Below are positions 8,215-17,713 of a stretch of DNA of 64,000 bases, piece by piece. The notes under the pieces were generated by a model. That model worked only from the letters and a program-made list of their open reading frames with translations. It made no database searches and was not told the origin of the DNA. Every line of letters starts with the position of its first letter. The stretch's first letter is position 1. A program made the translations under genes and the position numbers. The stretch is from Sulfitobacter sp. M05 (GTDB lineage: Bacteria; Pseudomonadota; Alphaproteobacteria; Rhodobacterales; Rhodobacteraceae): the NCBI RefSeq assembly GCF_029285175.1, contig NZ_JABEDH010000002.1, positions 1-64,000 on the forward strand, given 5' to 3'.

Positions 8215-9090
8215 ATGCATGTCATTACATCAGACATTAATTTGAATGATATCTGGACCGCGCCAATCTGGCCCGAAAGCATCTACGCCCCCGCCTTGGC
8301 TATTTTGCAAAGCCGCACCCATAACGGGCAGACCGCCAGCGGAGCAGGAGGCAGCCGCGAGGTAGCTTTTGAAAAATGCCTCAGTGAAACTGCCGAGATT
8401 TTAGCCCTCGCGGATCAAAAAACCGACTATGTAAGCGTCACTGACGGCTTGGCCGCCCATCCAGATGCAAAAATCGCGCGGCATCATGCGCAGCTTGAGG
8501 CGCTTCAACGGAAATTCATATTGGACTGGTGGGCTGGTGCGTGCCCTGCTGAATATCTCTCAGACGATTGGCTCGACGCAGCTCAGGTCACCGCGTTTGT
8601 GGATCGCGCGCGGGCAGGTGCCACCGTCTATCGCAAAACCCAGCTGTGGCATCTTGCCTGCACCCTGCCCGTCCATTGTATGATTGCCTGTTCAACCAAT
8701 CGTATGGGCCAAGACATCATTCTTGGATTTGGCACCGCAACCGACGCTGCAAGCGCCGCACATCTGGCCGTCACGGAAGTCATGTTGATGGAACTAAACC
8801 TCTATTCCGTCATGGCAGCGCGGGGTGGGTACCGCCACCCTGACACCGCTCGCATTGAGGCTATTATTGACGAATATGCCAAAAGACATGGTGCACTCTT
8901 GTCGGATAGATCCGCCAACGAGGCCAGTCTGGCTTCTGGCACCACCCATGATCTGTCAATCGCAATGCCCGCCCATCGCCTGATTGATCTCACACCGCAC
9001 CCAAAATCACGTCCAGTATGGCTTTGCCAACTTGACGACAAGCGGATCGTCGATGTCTTAAGACCCGACCATCCTTTCATGGCGCAATAG
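8215..9090 (+). CDS. YcaO-like protein, short and with an altered active site
   Basis: About 291 aa from ATG 8215, chosen because AGGAG sits 9 bases upstream (a longer frame starts at 8161 without one). The family pattern is visible: a GAGGSREVAFEKCLSE motif with conserved Glu residues near residue 50, a TDGLAAHPDAKIA segment, and a C-terminal GFGTATDAASAAHLAVTE block. YcaO proteins use ATP to activate peptide amides, making azolines or thioamides in peptide natural products. In the usual E-L-V-E-R-D helix the sequence reads E-A-L-Q-R-K, so one Mg-ATP glutamate and the Asp appear replaced. The protein also lacks the Pro-rich tail. It may be a degenerate or repurposed member. It heads an operon with a haem peroxidase. 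Confidence 0.7.
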   Translation: MHVITSDINLNDIWTAPIWPESIYAPALAILQSRTHNGQTASGAGGSREVAFEKCLSETAEILALADQKTDYVSVTDGLAAHPDAKIARHHAQLEALQRKFILDWWAGACPAEYLSDDWLDAAQVTAFVDRARAGATVYRKTQLWHLACTLPVHCMIACSTNRMGQDIILGFGTATDAASAAHLAVTEVMLMELNLYSVMAARGGYRHPDTARIEAIIDEYAKRHGALLSDRSANEASLASGTTHDLSIAMPAHRLIDLTPHPKSRPVWLCQLDDKRIVDVLRPDHPFMAQ

Positions 9091-9105
9091 GCAAGGAGCG
9101 ACAGG

Positions 9106-10569
9106 ATGACAGACAAAGGCCCACAAAAAGTCACGCTGGATTTCAGCAATAAGCCGATGGGGCAATGCTGCACGGTTTACGACCCTCACGGGGTGCAAAC
9201 CGGTGCAATTAAATCGGATAATGACTTACCCCGTAGGCTTCCAGCGTTTGATTTCGCTGCCCGTGACTGGCGCAACGCCTGTATGACCGAAAAAGCCAGC
9301 ATTCCGGCTGGCTATACCTATTTGGGACAATTGATCGGCCATGATGCAGGCGATAGCCGCAACGCGAATCAAATCCCTCATGTTCAAACCAGTCAGCCAA
9401 GTGCTGATGAGCAAAGCAACGGAGTAGGGGACGGCGGCAACAAAGACGTCCAAACAGGTGCGGATACCCGCCCAAACGGTCGTTACAATATCATCGAAAA
9501 TCCGCTTGCATTTGAAACCCTCTATGGCTCGGGCCCGATCACGCTGCACCACGTTTTTGACCCAATCACAATGCTGTTTAGAGTGTCTTCGACCACTGCG
9601 TTCTCGGTCGATCTCAGCAAAAAAGAGCACCAGCACATCTACGCCCTTTATGACGTACGCAATCGTGACAACCTCATGGTACATCAATTGGCGATCACTT
9701 GGATGAAGTACCACAACTATGTCGCCCTCGCGTTTCGATCCGATCTCAGGGAGCGTGCTGAAGAAGAAGATGGCCTTGCGATGAAGACATTCGTCAAAGC
9801 CCGCAAACACGTGCTGGCCACATGGCACCGTGTGATCCGACAGGATTTTGTGAACGCGATGATACACCCTGATGTGGCCGCCATGTCAGAGACTGATATG
9901 AAGACCTTCGATCCCGTGGACGAGACAACCTTGCAACACGGCATCTTCCGGACCTTCCACTGCATGCCCCGCGCAGACTATCGCATGAAAGGCAAAGGCC
10001 CCAAGAGTTTGCACGAGCTTCTTGCAAGCAATCTTCCAAAACGCTCCGCAGGTGAGCACGAAGGTTGGACAGCCGATCTGGATGAGTTGTTTGATCCGAC
10101 TAATGGCAAAGGCGACAAAACGGGCGTTTCCGCAAGCCTTACTTGGGCGTTGAAGGGATTAATCAGACAGGACTTTGCCACTGCGCAGAACACGAATCCC
10201 TTGCGTCTTTCATCCCACGATATGGAGGCCGTTGTCGCTTTACTGCCCCATGAAAACTGGCGAAATCAGCTCACCCCGCAGGCGCTGAGCGACGCTTTCA
10301 ACGCGGTTATCAAAGGGCAGCATTTTGAACCGTTGAGCCCTCAAGCATTTTCTGAAATGCCGCTTTACGTGCTGTTGATGATCGAAGCCCATCTACACGG
10401 TGGCGCGGGACAGCTAGGCCCCTTGGGCAGTGTTTTGCTCCGCCGCGCGCTTTCTGATCGAATTGATGCCATCGAATTTGGCAAAAACGACCTACCCGAC
10501 GACGGGCCCGCACACCTAAACTCCATGATTGAAATTGTTCGCACTTTGAAAGGAACGGCACATGCCTGA
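9106..10569 (+). CDS. Animal-type haem peroxidase family protein
   Basis: A 487-aa protein of the peroxidase-cyclooxygenase superfamily. Visible are IPAGYTYLGQLIGHD with Gln75 and the distal His79; DVRNRD with the catalytic Arg185; FRTFH with the candidate proximal His285; and the late GQLGPLGSVLLRRAL block. Compared with myeloperoxidase, the Asp that forms one haem ester is Gly78 and the second ester residue Glu is Asp188, so haem is probably not doubly cross-linked. There is no signal peptide, so it is either cytoplasmic or carried by another route. AGGAG precedes the start. It follows the YcaO gene by 15 bp and overlaps the next gene by 8 bp. An oxidative tailoring or toxic-oxidant role is possible. 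Confidence 0.85.
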   Translation: MTDKGPQKVTLDFSNKPMGQCCTVYDPHGVQTGAIKSDNDLPRRLPAFDFAARDWRNACMTEKASIPAGYTYLGQLIGHDAGDSRNANQIPHVQTSQPSADEQSNGVGDGGNKDVQTGADTRPNGRYNIIENPLAFETLYGSGPITLHHVFDPITMLFRVSSTTAFSVDLSKKEHQHIYALYDVRNRDNLMVHQLAITWMKYHNYVALAFRSDLRERAEEEDGLAMKTFVKARKHVLATWHRVIRQDFVNAMIHPDVAAMSETDMKTFDPVDETTLQHGIFRTFHCMPRADYRMKGKGPKSLHELLASNLPKRSAGEHEGWTADLDELFDPTNGKGDKTGVSASLTWALKGLIRQDFATAQNTNPLRLSSHDMEAVVALLPHENWRNQLTPQALSDAFNAVIKGQHFEPLSPQAFSEMPLYVLLMIEAHLHGGAGQLGPLGSVLLRRALSDRIDAIEFGKNDLPDDGPAHLNSMIEIVRTLKGTAHA

Positions 10570-11275
10570 AAAGAATTACATCATCGTTGGCCGCGAGGTC
10601 GGAGAGGCAAAGTTTTTTTTGCACACCGCCAGTAACAAAATTAACAAAACCCGCGGCGATGACGGCATTCCGCTGACTGTGGCCCACATCGGTAAACGTG
10701 TCGTCGAGATGTCCGAGAACGGCGCAATAAAAGAAGGGACGCCTGAATACGAGCGAGCCGTTCGGGAAATCAAATATTCGCTTGAGGTGATCCCGCAAGG
10801 CTCCACGAACCTTACAACCGCGGAAAAAGAAGCCATCTGGGAGAACACAACAGTCCAGCTGAAGTGGGACAAGCGAAGGCCCAATGGCGCTACGGATGAA
10901 AACACCCGCATCATCGTCATTCCTGCAGACAATACACACTCAGTCAACGTCACCACTATGAGCGAGCAGCCACACGGCATGGGGTTTCCCCCTCCTTTGA
11001 CCTATCCACTCGACGTCGATCTGGTGTTTTCGGCCAATATCGACCGCGCCTTAAGCACCATCGATAGTTTTGTGCCCAAAGCGGGTGTCGACCCTTTAAG
11101 TCAGGCACAAAACCAAGCTCTTAAGGACCATATTCGTGAAGAGCTACTGGGCCGTTTCTTTGTGGATCCAGATGAAGACCGACCAGAGATCCTCAGCAAA
11201 CAGGCTGTACTGGAACAACAGCTGGTCTCATACTACCGCGCCGTCGGTATTTACATTACCGAAATGTGTAAGTGA
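10562..11275 (+). CDS. Unknown protein of the YcaO-peroxidase operon
   Basis: A 237-aa soluble protein with no recognised family. The N-terminal 60 residues are basic and mixed alpha/beta, the middle (about 80-130) is probably beta-rich, and the C-terminal 60 are helical and acidic. Its ATG lies inside the last codons of the peroxidase gene, so expression is probably coupled and stoichiometric. It could be a substrate, partner or chaperone of the peroxidase. There are no membrane segments or metal motifs. Confidence 0.65.
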   Translation: MPEKNYIIVGREVGEAKFFLHTASNKINKTRGDDGIPLTVAHIGKRVVEMSENGAIKEGTPEYERAVREIKYSLEVIPQGSTNLTTAEKEAIWENTTVQLKWDKRRPNGATDENTRIIVIPADNTHSVNVTTMSEQPHGMGFPPPLTYPLDVDLVFSANIDRALSTIDSFVPKAGVDPLSQAQNQALKDHIREELLGRFFVDPDEDRPEILSKQAVLEQQLVSYYRAVGIYITEMCK

Positions 11276-11294
11276 CCCCTCCCCGGCGAGGAGA

Positions 11295-11318
11295 GGCGGC
11301 CCTTGACGCGGGGTCGCC
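11295..11318. terminator. Candidate hairpin terminator between convergent genes
   Basis: GGCGGCCC (11295-11302) pairs with GGGTCGCC (11311-11318), with one G-T wobble, and a TTTT follows at about 11325 on the plus strand. It lies in the 46-bp gap between the YcaO-peroxidase operon and the convergent regulator gene. Confidence 0.4.
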
Positions 11319-11321
11319 TCG

Positions 11322-13193
11322 CTAGTTTTGGGTGTAAACGGACAGCAACGTGGCGTGCAACTCTTCCCTGACAGCCTCCGAGCGCAATGGAAAACACGAC
11401 GCGAACCAATCAATCACGGCCTTCGCGTTAGGGGCACCTTGGCCACACCATTGCCCTGCAATTTCGACAACATAACTGTCCAATCGTTCCCGTGCGGCCT
11501 CTGGTTGACCTGTGAGCATCAAGGCCGCCGCATGCCAACCGCCAACAGTAGACATCAGCCCCTGCCCTTGAGCGCATTGTTCAACTGCGACCGCATGGTT
11601 TCCGCACAGAAAGTTTGACGCTGCCAAATAGATCAACTGGAACGGCTCCATAGCACGGGGGAGTTGCTCAACCTCAACAATCAGTTCCTGTGCGCGGAGC
11701 ATGTTGCCCGAAAACGCAAACCCCAACGCTGCAGAGGCCAGCGTCATGGCATTTTGAGAGTTGAGCAACAGGGATTGTTCAAAATGAAACTCGGCCATAT
11801 CAAACTTGCCCGAATGGCAATAGCACCACGCCAACACCCGATGCGCCCGCGTATCCATCGGGTCACTGGCAACGGCCTCAAGGGCATGATCAAGGGCCGA
11901 AAGCATCGCATCTTCTGTGTGACGTGTACCTGGCCGCAGAATATGGCGGACGTTAAGAACACCTGCCAGTTCTGCGTGGGCTGGCCCAAAATCGGGTGCG
12001 GCTATGGTGACCTCATGCAAGAGCCTGATCGCCTCTTCCTCGTCTTGAAGTTGCCACGTGCCAATTAGAGTTTGAGATTCAAGCCATTTGTCATAAACAC
12101 TGGCATTCGTGTCGTGATGCTTACGATGTGACACCACAACACTGAGCGCATTTGCAATGTTGACCACAAGCATCCTGACCTTGCGCGTCCAATCGATATT
12201 CGGGCTTTCGATCATCTCAGACCATACTACAGTGCGTGGACTAGAGCGATGGACATCCACTGATAGATACCGCGCGTCTTCAATGCTGTGGAGCCGACAC
12301 TTGATAGACAAAAACGGGGCCGTCGCAGTGTCATTCGGTTGGATTTCCCATTCACGAAAGCGACCCAACCGCATCCGTAAATCGGAGGTCAAAACGGCCT
12401 GTAGGCTCGCGTCATGACTCTTGTTGGGCGGTTCTTCCTCTTCCACGACCTCCAGTGTGATACGCGGCTTGGCTGGCCCCCTATCCATGTTTGAACGTTG
12501 TCCTTCGGGGTCGAGTTTTATGGCCGCCAATAGATCAATTGTCTCAGCGTCAGGTTCTTGGTCGAAGAACTGATCAAGGTAGGCGTAGAGCTCATTATAG
12601 GTCGCAATTGCTCGAGTTGCAGACCCCGACTGCCACAAGTCCCGCATGATAAAGCGCGCAGCAGTTTCATTGGAAGGCTCCAGTTCTAACGAACATTGGG
12701 CTGCCCATCGCGCCGCCTGGTTATCAGAGTCCACGATAATGGCATCCATCACTTCTTGCACCTTTTTCAGAGTTTGGGCGCGCGCAAACGCCAACCAGCT
12801 GTCAAATGGTGTCGAGACTCCCAACAGTGCATCAAGTATCGATATATATTCTCGGACATCCTGAAATGCATCACTATCGCCCACAGAGCTACCAATCTGC
12901 GTAGCCAGGGCCACCTCAATCGGTCGATCATCAGGCATCTCAAACCCGATCGTGGAGCTACGCGTGATCAGCGTCAAAGCAATCACGTTCTCTGATTCCA
13001 GTCTGATCTGGCGCACGGCTTGCCGAAAGGAGTTCGCCGCTTTGGTTTCACCCGCTCCATCCCAAAGCAACTGCGTAATCATTTCGTTGCGGTAGAACCG
13101 ACCAGGCGTTGAAATCAGATATAGCAGCAAGGCCTGAGATTTTCGCAAACGAAGCTTACGAACAAACGCCAGTCTTGAATTTATAGTTTCCAT
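11322..13193 (-). CDS. AfsR/SARP-like transcriptional regulator with TPR region
   Basis: About 623 aa. The N-terminal about 85 residues have the OmpR/SARP-type winged-helix pattern: L-R-x-x-K-x-x-A-L-L-x-Y-L, a LLW motif and A-x-x-S-F-R-Q-A-V-R-x-I-R. A bacterial transcriptional activation (BTAD-like) helical region follows to about residue 240. The C-terminal half is a chain of helix pairs (HRVLAWCYCHSGKFDMAEFHFEQSLLL) typical of tetratricopeptide repeats. No ATPase domain is seen. The start is uncertain; ATG 13193 lies directly before the winged helix, while a longer frame begins at 13250. It converges on the YcaO-peroxidase operon and is the obvious candidate to control it through the 11-bp-spaced repeats at 8100-8117. 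Confidence 0.75.
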   Translation of the reverse strand: METINSRLAFVRKLRLRKSQALLLYLISTPGRFYRNEMITQLLWDGAGETKAANSFRQAVRQIRLESENVIALTLITRSSTIGFEMPDDRPIEVALATQIGSSVGDSDAFQDVREYISILDALLGVSTPFDSWLAFARAQTLKKVQEVMDAIIVDSDNQAARWAAQCSLELEPSNETAARFIMRDLWQSGSATRAIATYNELYAYLDQFFDQEPDAETIDLLAAIKLDPEGQRSNMDRGPAKPRITLEVVEEEEPPNKSHDASLQAVLTSDLRMRLGRFREWEIQPNDTATAPFLSIKCRLHSIEDARYLSVDVHRSSPRTVVWSEMIESPNIDWTRKVRMLVVNIANALSVVVSHRKHHDTNASVYDKWLESQTLIGTWQLQDEEEAIRLLHEVTIAAPDFGPAHAELAGVLNVRHILRPGTRHTEDAMLSALDHALEAVASDPMDTRAHRVLAWCYCHSGKFDMAEFHFEQSLLLNSQNAMTLASAALGFAFSGNMLRAQELIVEVEQLPRAMEPFQLIYLAASNFLCGNHAVAVEQCAQGQGLMSTVGGWHAAALMLTGQPEAARERLDSYVVEIAGQWCGQGAPNAKAVIDWFASCFPLRSEAVREELHATLLSVYTQN

Positions 13194-13403
13194 AGAATTC
13201 GCCGTTGCAACTACATACCAATCGTAGCTAAAGCATGCGCTACAGGGCAATTATAGTCGAATAGCATTGATCTTGTCAGCTAGCACTTCAAACTTGATTG
13301 CGACAAGACACGATCCTTTTAGCTGCCATTTGTCTTTTTTAGGTATACTCGCAACGGACGCTAGAAGTGTTATCCTATCTGTCTCATTAGACTTAACGAA
13401 TCA

Positions 13404-13431
13404 TTTATCGGACGACAGGTGTTTATCGGAC
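13404..13431 (+). promoter_or_regulatory. Direct repeats upstream of the resolvase gene (possible res or operator site)
   Basis: TTTATCGGAC occurs at 13404-13413 and 13422-13431, 18 bp apart, with a related AGGAC at 13440-13444 and CTTATCGGAT inside the gene at 13467-13476. Serine resolvases bind repeated subsites just upstream of their own genes, so this may be part of res and an autoregulatory operator. Confidence 0.4.
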
Positions 13432-13457
13432 CGTCATATAGGACAGGAGGTACATGA

Positions 13458-14030
13458 ATGGGAGAACTTATCGGATACGCTCGGGTTAGTTCGCGATCAC
13501 AGTCACTGGACATTCAGATCGAGGCTTTGAGCAACGCAGGTGTCAGCCGTGAACATCTATACCTGGATAAAACATCAGGCCGTAAGCGTAAAGGCCGTGC
13601 CGCACTGGAAGACCTGCTGGGCCGTGGCATCCGCAAAGGCGATACCCTTGTTTGCACTCGTCTGGATCGTTTGGCCCGTTCCACTCGTGACCTCTTGCAG
13701 ATCACAGAGACGCTAGAGCAGAAGGGTGTTGACCTAAAGGTGCTGGAACAGCCCATTGATACGTCGTCACCAGCAGGGCGATTATTCTTCACCATACTCG
13801 GAGCGTTTGGGGAGTTTGAAGCCAGCATTCGCGCAGAACGCCAGCGTGAAGGAATAGATGCCGCCTTGGCCAAGGGTGCCGACAGCCCGTTTAAGGGGCG
13901 ACCCGCAACGATTGATCCGATGGCTATTCGTCATTTACACGATGATGGATTGAACCCAACAGCGATTGCCAATAAGCTTGGGATCGCCCGATCTTCTGTT
14001 TATCGTTACTTGCAAACCAAGAATGAGTGA
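13458..14030 (+). CDS. Serine resolvase (TnpR/TniR type)
   Basis: A 190-aa site-specific recombinase. The N-terminus IGYARVSSRSQSLDIQ carries the nucleophilic Ser11; conserved Arg residues follow in VCTRLDRLARS, and GAFGEFEASIRAERQREGI is the dimer/E-helix region. The last 45 residues are a Hin-type HTH ending in R-x-S-V-Y-R-Y. AGGAGG lies 7 bases before the ATG. In Tn5053/Tn402 elements a resolvase (tniR) sits beside tniQ and resolves cointegrates. Here it lies about 3.7 kb from tniQ and on the opposite strand, within the same transposon. Confidence 0.92.
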   Translation: MGELIGYARVSSRSQSLDIQIEALSNAGVSREHLYLDKTSGRKRKGRAALEDLLGRGIRKGDTLVCTRLDRLARSTRDLLQITETLEQKGVDLKVLEQPIDTSSPAGRLFFTILGAFGEFEASIRAERQREGIDAALAKGADSPFKGRPATIDPMAIRHLHDDGLNPTAIANKLGIARSSVYRYLQTKNE

Positions 14031-14131
14031 TCAATCTATAGGGGTGCCACTTTCTGTATTTGATTGGAACTTTAGTGCGGCTTATTTCACCAAGACGTTT
14101 TGATGCGTTGTGCTACGTCAGAGCGCCTTAC

Positions 14132-15484
14132 ATGAATATGATGGCCGCTGAGGTCCGTCACTATGAAACGCCTGACAAGTCCAACCTTGCCATCGTTGTC
14201 TTTGATAAGACTGATGGTGATTTCGGCTACATTATACTTGGCCGCGATGCCCGAAAGATTTTTAGGTGCCTTGAGGTTGGCAACAGGTTTTATGCATCTG
14301 CGGACGAGGCTGAAGAGGCACTGCGTGAAGCAATCAAACCTTACGAAGCCGACGGTATTTCAGAGTACCCTCAGGGTGATGAGGTTAAGCCGATCCTAGA
14401 CATCTTCGCTCCTGTAGTGGCTGACGATAAGCAACATGACTACTTCAAGGTTCTTTCATCCAATGAGATGCGTTCTGCAGCTCGTAACCTTATCCAAGAA
14501 GTAGCGTATTCTTTCGTTGACGTAGACGGAAATTACATCGAACAGTTTCAAACAACTGGCTTCGATCAAAGACTTTGGGAACTATTTCTGTATGTCTTGT
14601 TTCACAAGGAAGGCTTTGAATTTGATCACACTAAGCCAGCCCCTGACTTCTCACTCTCCAGGTTTGGAATGCCTGTTTTTGTAGAAGCCGTTACCGTCGG
14701 CCAAAATCCAGATTTCGATGTTCCCGCTGACACCGCGGCCCAAATTGCAGAGTTGTCTCAGAATTACATGCCGATCAAATTTGGCAGCCCGCTCTTCAGC
14801 AAACTTAACAGAAAGAACAAGTACTGGGACCTACCGCACGTCGCAGGTCACCCATTTGTTCTAGCAATTCACGACTACCACGGCCTTGCGACTTCGGACA
14901 CTCCTGGTTCGATGACATGGTCACGTGCCGGTTTGGTAAATTATCTGTATGGTGTGCGTGATGACGTGATCATTGAAGGCGAAACCGTAAGGCCGCGAAT
15001 GATTGTGAGCAAATACGGCCTGGAACCTGCCATCAAGATTACAACTGAGCATACGTATGGCGACAAGACCATACCTAGCCGCTTCTTTGGTCTGCCTGAT
15101 GCTGAAAACGTCAGTGCGGTATTGTTTTCTAATGGAGCAACCGTGACGACATTCGGTCGGATGGGAAAAATTGCAGGGCTAGGTGAGCATGACGTGAAGA
15201 TGCTTCGCATGGGCATGTGGGTGAGCGACGAGATGGGGACTACACAACCCTTCGCGACAGATGTTGATTCTGACGACTATGATGAGGCATGGGGTGATAC
15301 AGTGACGATGTTTCACAATCCTTGGGCAAAAAATCCAGTTCCTGACGAGCTATTCCCCAACATCAGTCACGCAATTCTTGACCCAATGACAAATCAAGTG
15401 CGGTATCGGTTCACTCCAAAGCATGTATTAACCTCGATGACGACCGTTATTGTGCCGACCAATGATGAAACAAAAGACGACTAG
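14132..15484 (+). CDS. Unknown protein, possibly with a restriction-endonuclease-like fold
   Basis: About 450 aa from ATG 14132 (a TTG-started frame reaches 14060). The middle contains an E150-LFLYVLF helix, then D172-FSLSRFG and VFVE185-AV. This E...D...ExV spacing is reminiscent of PD-(D/E)xK nucleases, but the usual Lys is absent, so this is weak. No membrane segments. The gene ends 5 bp from the end of the convergent DUF5131 gene, and a resolvase lies upstream. Location in cargo beside the TcmP/DUF5131 pair makes a defence or DNA-processing role plausible. Confidence 0.65.
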   Translation: MNMMAAEVRHYETPDKSNLAIVVFDKTDGDFGYIILGRDARKIFRCLEVGNRFYASADEAEEALREAIKPYEADGISEYPQGDEVKPILDIFAPVVADDKQHDYFKVLSSNEMRSAARNLIQEVAYSFVDVDGNYIEQFQTTGFDQRLWELFLYVLFHKEGFEFDHTKPAPDFSLSRFGMPVFVEAVTVGQNPDFDVPADTAAQIAELSQNYMPIKFGSPLFSKLNRKNKYWDLPHVAGHPFVLAIHDYHGLATSDTPGSMTWSRAGLVNYLYGVRDDVIIEGETVRPRMIVSKYGLEPAIKITTEHTYGDKTIPSRFFGLPDAENVSAVLFSNGATVTTFGRMGKIAGLGEHDVKMLRMGMWVSDEMGTTQPFATDVDSDDYDEAWGDTVTMFHNPWAKNPVPDELFPNISHAILDPMTNQVRYRFTPKHVLTSMTTVIVPTNDETKDD

Positions 15485-15489
15485 AAGTC

Positions 15490-16236
15490 CTATGCCGCAG
15501 TCGGAAACTCATCCCACGTACGTCCATCGAGCGTCCGGCCAGTTCGCTTCTTGTTGATCCCACCCCATTGCTTGAAATGGAAAGCTACCTCGGCTGCGAT
15601 ACATTGGTCGCGAATTGATCTAACCCACTGTGGGTCCATAGGTCGTGAACCTGGGCCGCTCTCTCCGCCTGCGATGGCCCAATTGATCCCATCAAGATTC
15701 AGACGCCCAAGGTCGCCAATCAGAGGCTCTAAGCTAAGAAATTTTACGGCTGCACCAGTCTTTCGCAGATTGTCGATCCGATAAGTGTAATCTGCGTTCT
15801 CAACACTTACGCCCATCCATACATTCGAAGGCCACTCAAGTTTCTCGGACAGTTCAAGCAATCGAGAAGACCTTTTGGTTAGCACCTGAAACGTATGCTG
15901 GCTGCAATCATCCATCACGTCAAAAACGCGCTTAATGAAATCAAGTGGTACAGCGTCTTGAAAAAGATCAGACATTGAATTGACGAATATCATCCGCCCT
16001 GACTTCCAGCTATACGGCACTCGCAAAGAATGATCATCTAAGCTTACATTGCCATTCCACTTGGAGCGCCCGCCACTGCGTCGTGTCAAGCCAGTGTACT
16101 TTGGTTGGCCCATCGCCTCTAAACGCGCTGCCATCCTCATGGCATAGCAGTTGGTGCAGCCTGGAGAGATGATAGTGCAGCCCGCAACTGGGTTCCAAGT
16201 TGCTTCAGTCCACTCAATCCGTGATCCATTAGCCAT
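15490..16236 (-). CDS. DUF5131 (phage Gp37/Gp68-like) three-Cys-motif protein
   Basis: A 248-aa protein with the family opening [14 protein letters not shown] and Cys20, Cys27 and Cys30 in C-x6-C-x2-C, the likely Fe-S or radical-SAM-type ligand set. Downstream are [14 protein letters not shown] and [10 protein letters not shown], all typical of the Gp37/Gp68 (DUF5131) family. Such proteins occur in phages and islands; their reaction is not firmly established. The ATG overlaps the stop of tcmP (TAATG), and an AGGAG lies upstream, so the pair is one operon. The two families are known to co-occur. Confidence 0.88.
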   Translation of the reverse strand: MANGSRIEWTEATWNPVAGCTIISPGCTNCYAMRMAARLEAMGQPKYTGLTRRSGGRSKWNGNVSLDDHSLRVPYSWKSGRMIFVNSMSDLFQDAVPLDFIKRVFDVMDDCSQHTFQVLTKRSSRLLELSEKLEWPSNVWMGVSVENADYTYRIDNLRKTGAAVKFLSLEPLIGDLGRLNLDGINWAIAGGESGPGSRPMDPQWVRSIRDQCIAAEVAFHFKQWGGINKKRTGRTLDGRTWDEFPTAA

Positions 16237-17354
16237 TAGGTAGTCTCCTCTGGGAAAATGGCCTCTATGTGATTTGCGAAGGTGCCGCTTCGCCGCCCCT
16301 TGCCCTTCGAATTGAAGGTCTCGATCTTTCCTTCATCTGCGAGTTTTCCAAGAACATCTTTGTAGTTCTTTGATAGAAATGGTCGGTCCACGCTATGTCG
16401 GCGATAGATGTCTTCCATAGAAACTCGCTGACCCGCATACTCCGTAAGTAACATACCTTCCAATTCATCAAGTGGCCGAGTCAACTCAAATAAGAGCGGC
16501 ATTGACTCGTCGGCTGGCGTGTAAGCGAAGGAAGGAACGCCCTGATCTGCGGTTGTACTAGCTTTCGCCATTATGCTTTTCATCACATCATAGCCCTTGA
16601 AGTCCTTGGATACGAAGACGAGATGATGCGTTAACCTGCCACCTTCGTTCCTGAACCTGAATGGTAGCACGTATTCGCCACCCATTTCATGTAGGGCTTC
16701 CGACATAGCCTCTAGGACCATCTCTTCACGCAAGTGAGGCTTAGCCCCTGCCACTTTTGCCCTAAGTCGATCCGCGTTCTCTTCACCGAATAGTGCATCC
16801 ATATGCGCCTTAACTGGTGGGTTAGTAAGCCCTGCATTTATTCGGTTATAATTGAAAAAGAAGACGCAATCACATCCCCAATCTTTGATGACGCCATTCA
16901 CCAGTTGAAGGGATAGGCCCTTGTACCCAAAGGGGTCGAGGAATGTGAATGTTGGAACTCTTCGCGTTTTTCCAAAGTAGTCGGCTGCGTCTTCACCAAC
17001 GGTGTTTTGGTTGACGGTCGGTTTATGTGCCAGACGTTCGACACCTGGGAGATTGGCAATTTCGTTTGCCAATGTCTGTGTGTTGTTCTCGTCTTGGTCA
17101 TTGAACATAGTGACCAGAGCAGCGGCCACACTGGGGGTCTCAAGGGCCTTTTCGATTACCAATAAAGGTGTAGATGCGGCACCGTCTCGGTAGCGTCCAG
17201 GACCTGCATATAGATCAACGTATGCGATCTTACCGCCATGATATCGCTGGGCCATCGGAAGTATGATTTTTGACCAAGCGTCAAAGTATTTTTGAACTAT
17301 CGTTGCTTTTACTGTCGAGGGTTCGGTTCGTTCTTCGAAAAAAGCTGCACTCAT
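16236..17354 (-). CDS. tcmP: Three-Cys-motif partner protein TcmP
   Basis: About 372 aa. The N-terminal region has the family pattern KATIVQKYF...W, then [11 protein letters not shown], with a FLDPFGYKG motif near residue 140 that recalls Rossmann-type methyltransferases. TcmP proteins are defined by genetic linkage to three-Cys-motif proteins such as DUF5131; their joint function is unknown. GAGAGGCG precedes ATG 17354. The C-terminal about 90 residues look like a winged helix. The gene is transcribed ahead of DUF5131. Confidence 0.87.
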   Translation of the reverse strand: MSAAFFEERTEPSTVKATIVQKYFDAWSKIILPMAQRYHGGKIAYVDLYAGPGRYRDGAASTPLLVIEKALETPSVAAALVTMFNDQDENNTQTLANEIANLPGVERLAHKPTVNQNTVGEDAADYFGKTRRVPTFTFLDPFGYKGLSLQLVNGVIKDWGCDCVFFFNYNRINAGLTNPPVKAHMDALFGEENADRLRAKVAGAKPHLREEMVLEAMSEALHEMGGEYVLPFRFRNEGGRLTHHLVFVSKDFKGYDVMKSIMAKASTTADQGVPSFAYTPADESMPLLFELTRPLDELEGMLLTEYAGQRVSMEDIYRRHSVDRPFLSKNYKDVLGKLADEGKIETFNSKGKGRRSGTFANHIEAIFPEETT

Positions 17355-17372
17355 GTATACGTCGCCTCTCAC

Positions 17373-17713
17373 GGTGAAATCGCTTTAGGAAGTATCGAAC
17401 GATAGAACATAGTAAGAACATGTTCAATGACTTGTAGTCCACCCAGACCGAAAGCCCCTTTGCAATCCCTTCATTTTTAATGGGATCCAGCCGTAGAATT
17501 AGGTAAGGGGCAACTCAATCAGCGCGAAGGCGCTAGGTGGAGGTTGATCGCAGGCGCTTGAGGATTGATCCGCACCGGATTTGCGCACCACCCTTACTTG
17601 GTGAAATACGTGGCACCGGCGGTCTGGTGCGTCAGTCATGACATGCGCACCATTCGGCCATGTTCATCACACCTTCAAAAATGCGAAAGCGTCCATTTCA
17701 GCCCACCCGAAAC
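17373..17713. other. Intergenic region upstream of tcmP
   Basis: This 340-bp gap separates tcmP from the small ORF after tniQ and must hold the tcmP promoter. TGCGCACCA occurs at 17582-17590 and 17644-17652, with an inverted TGGTGCG between them (17625-17631). No ORF with a credible start and no RNA gene is recognised. Confidence 0.4.
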
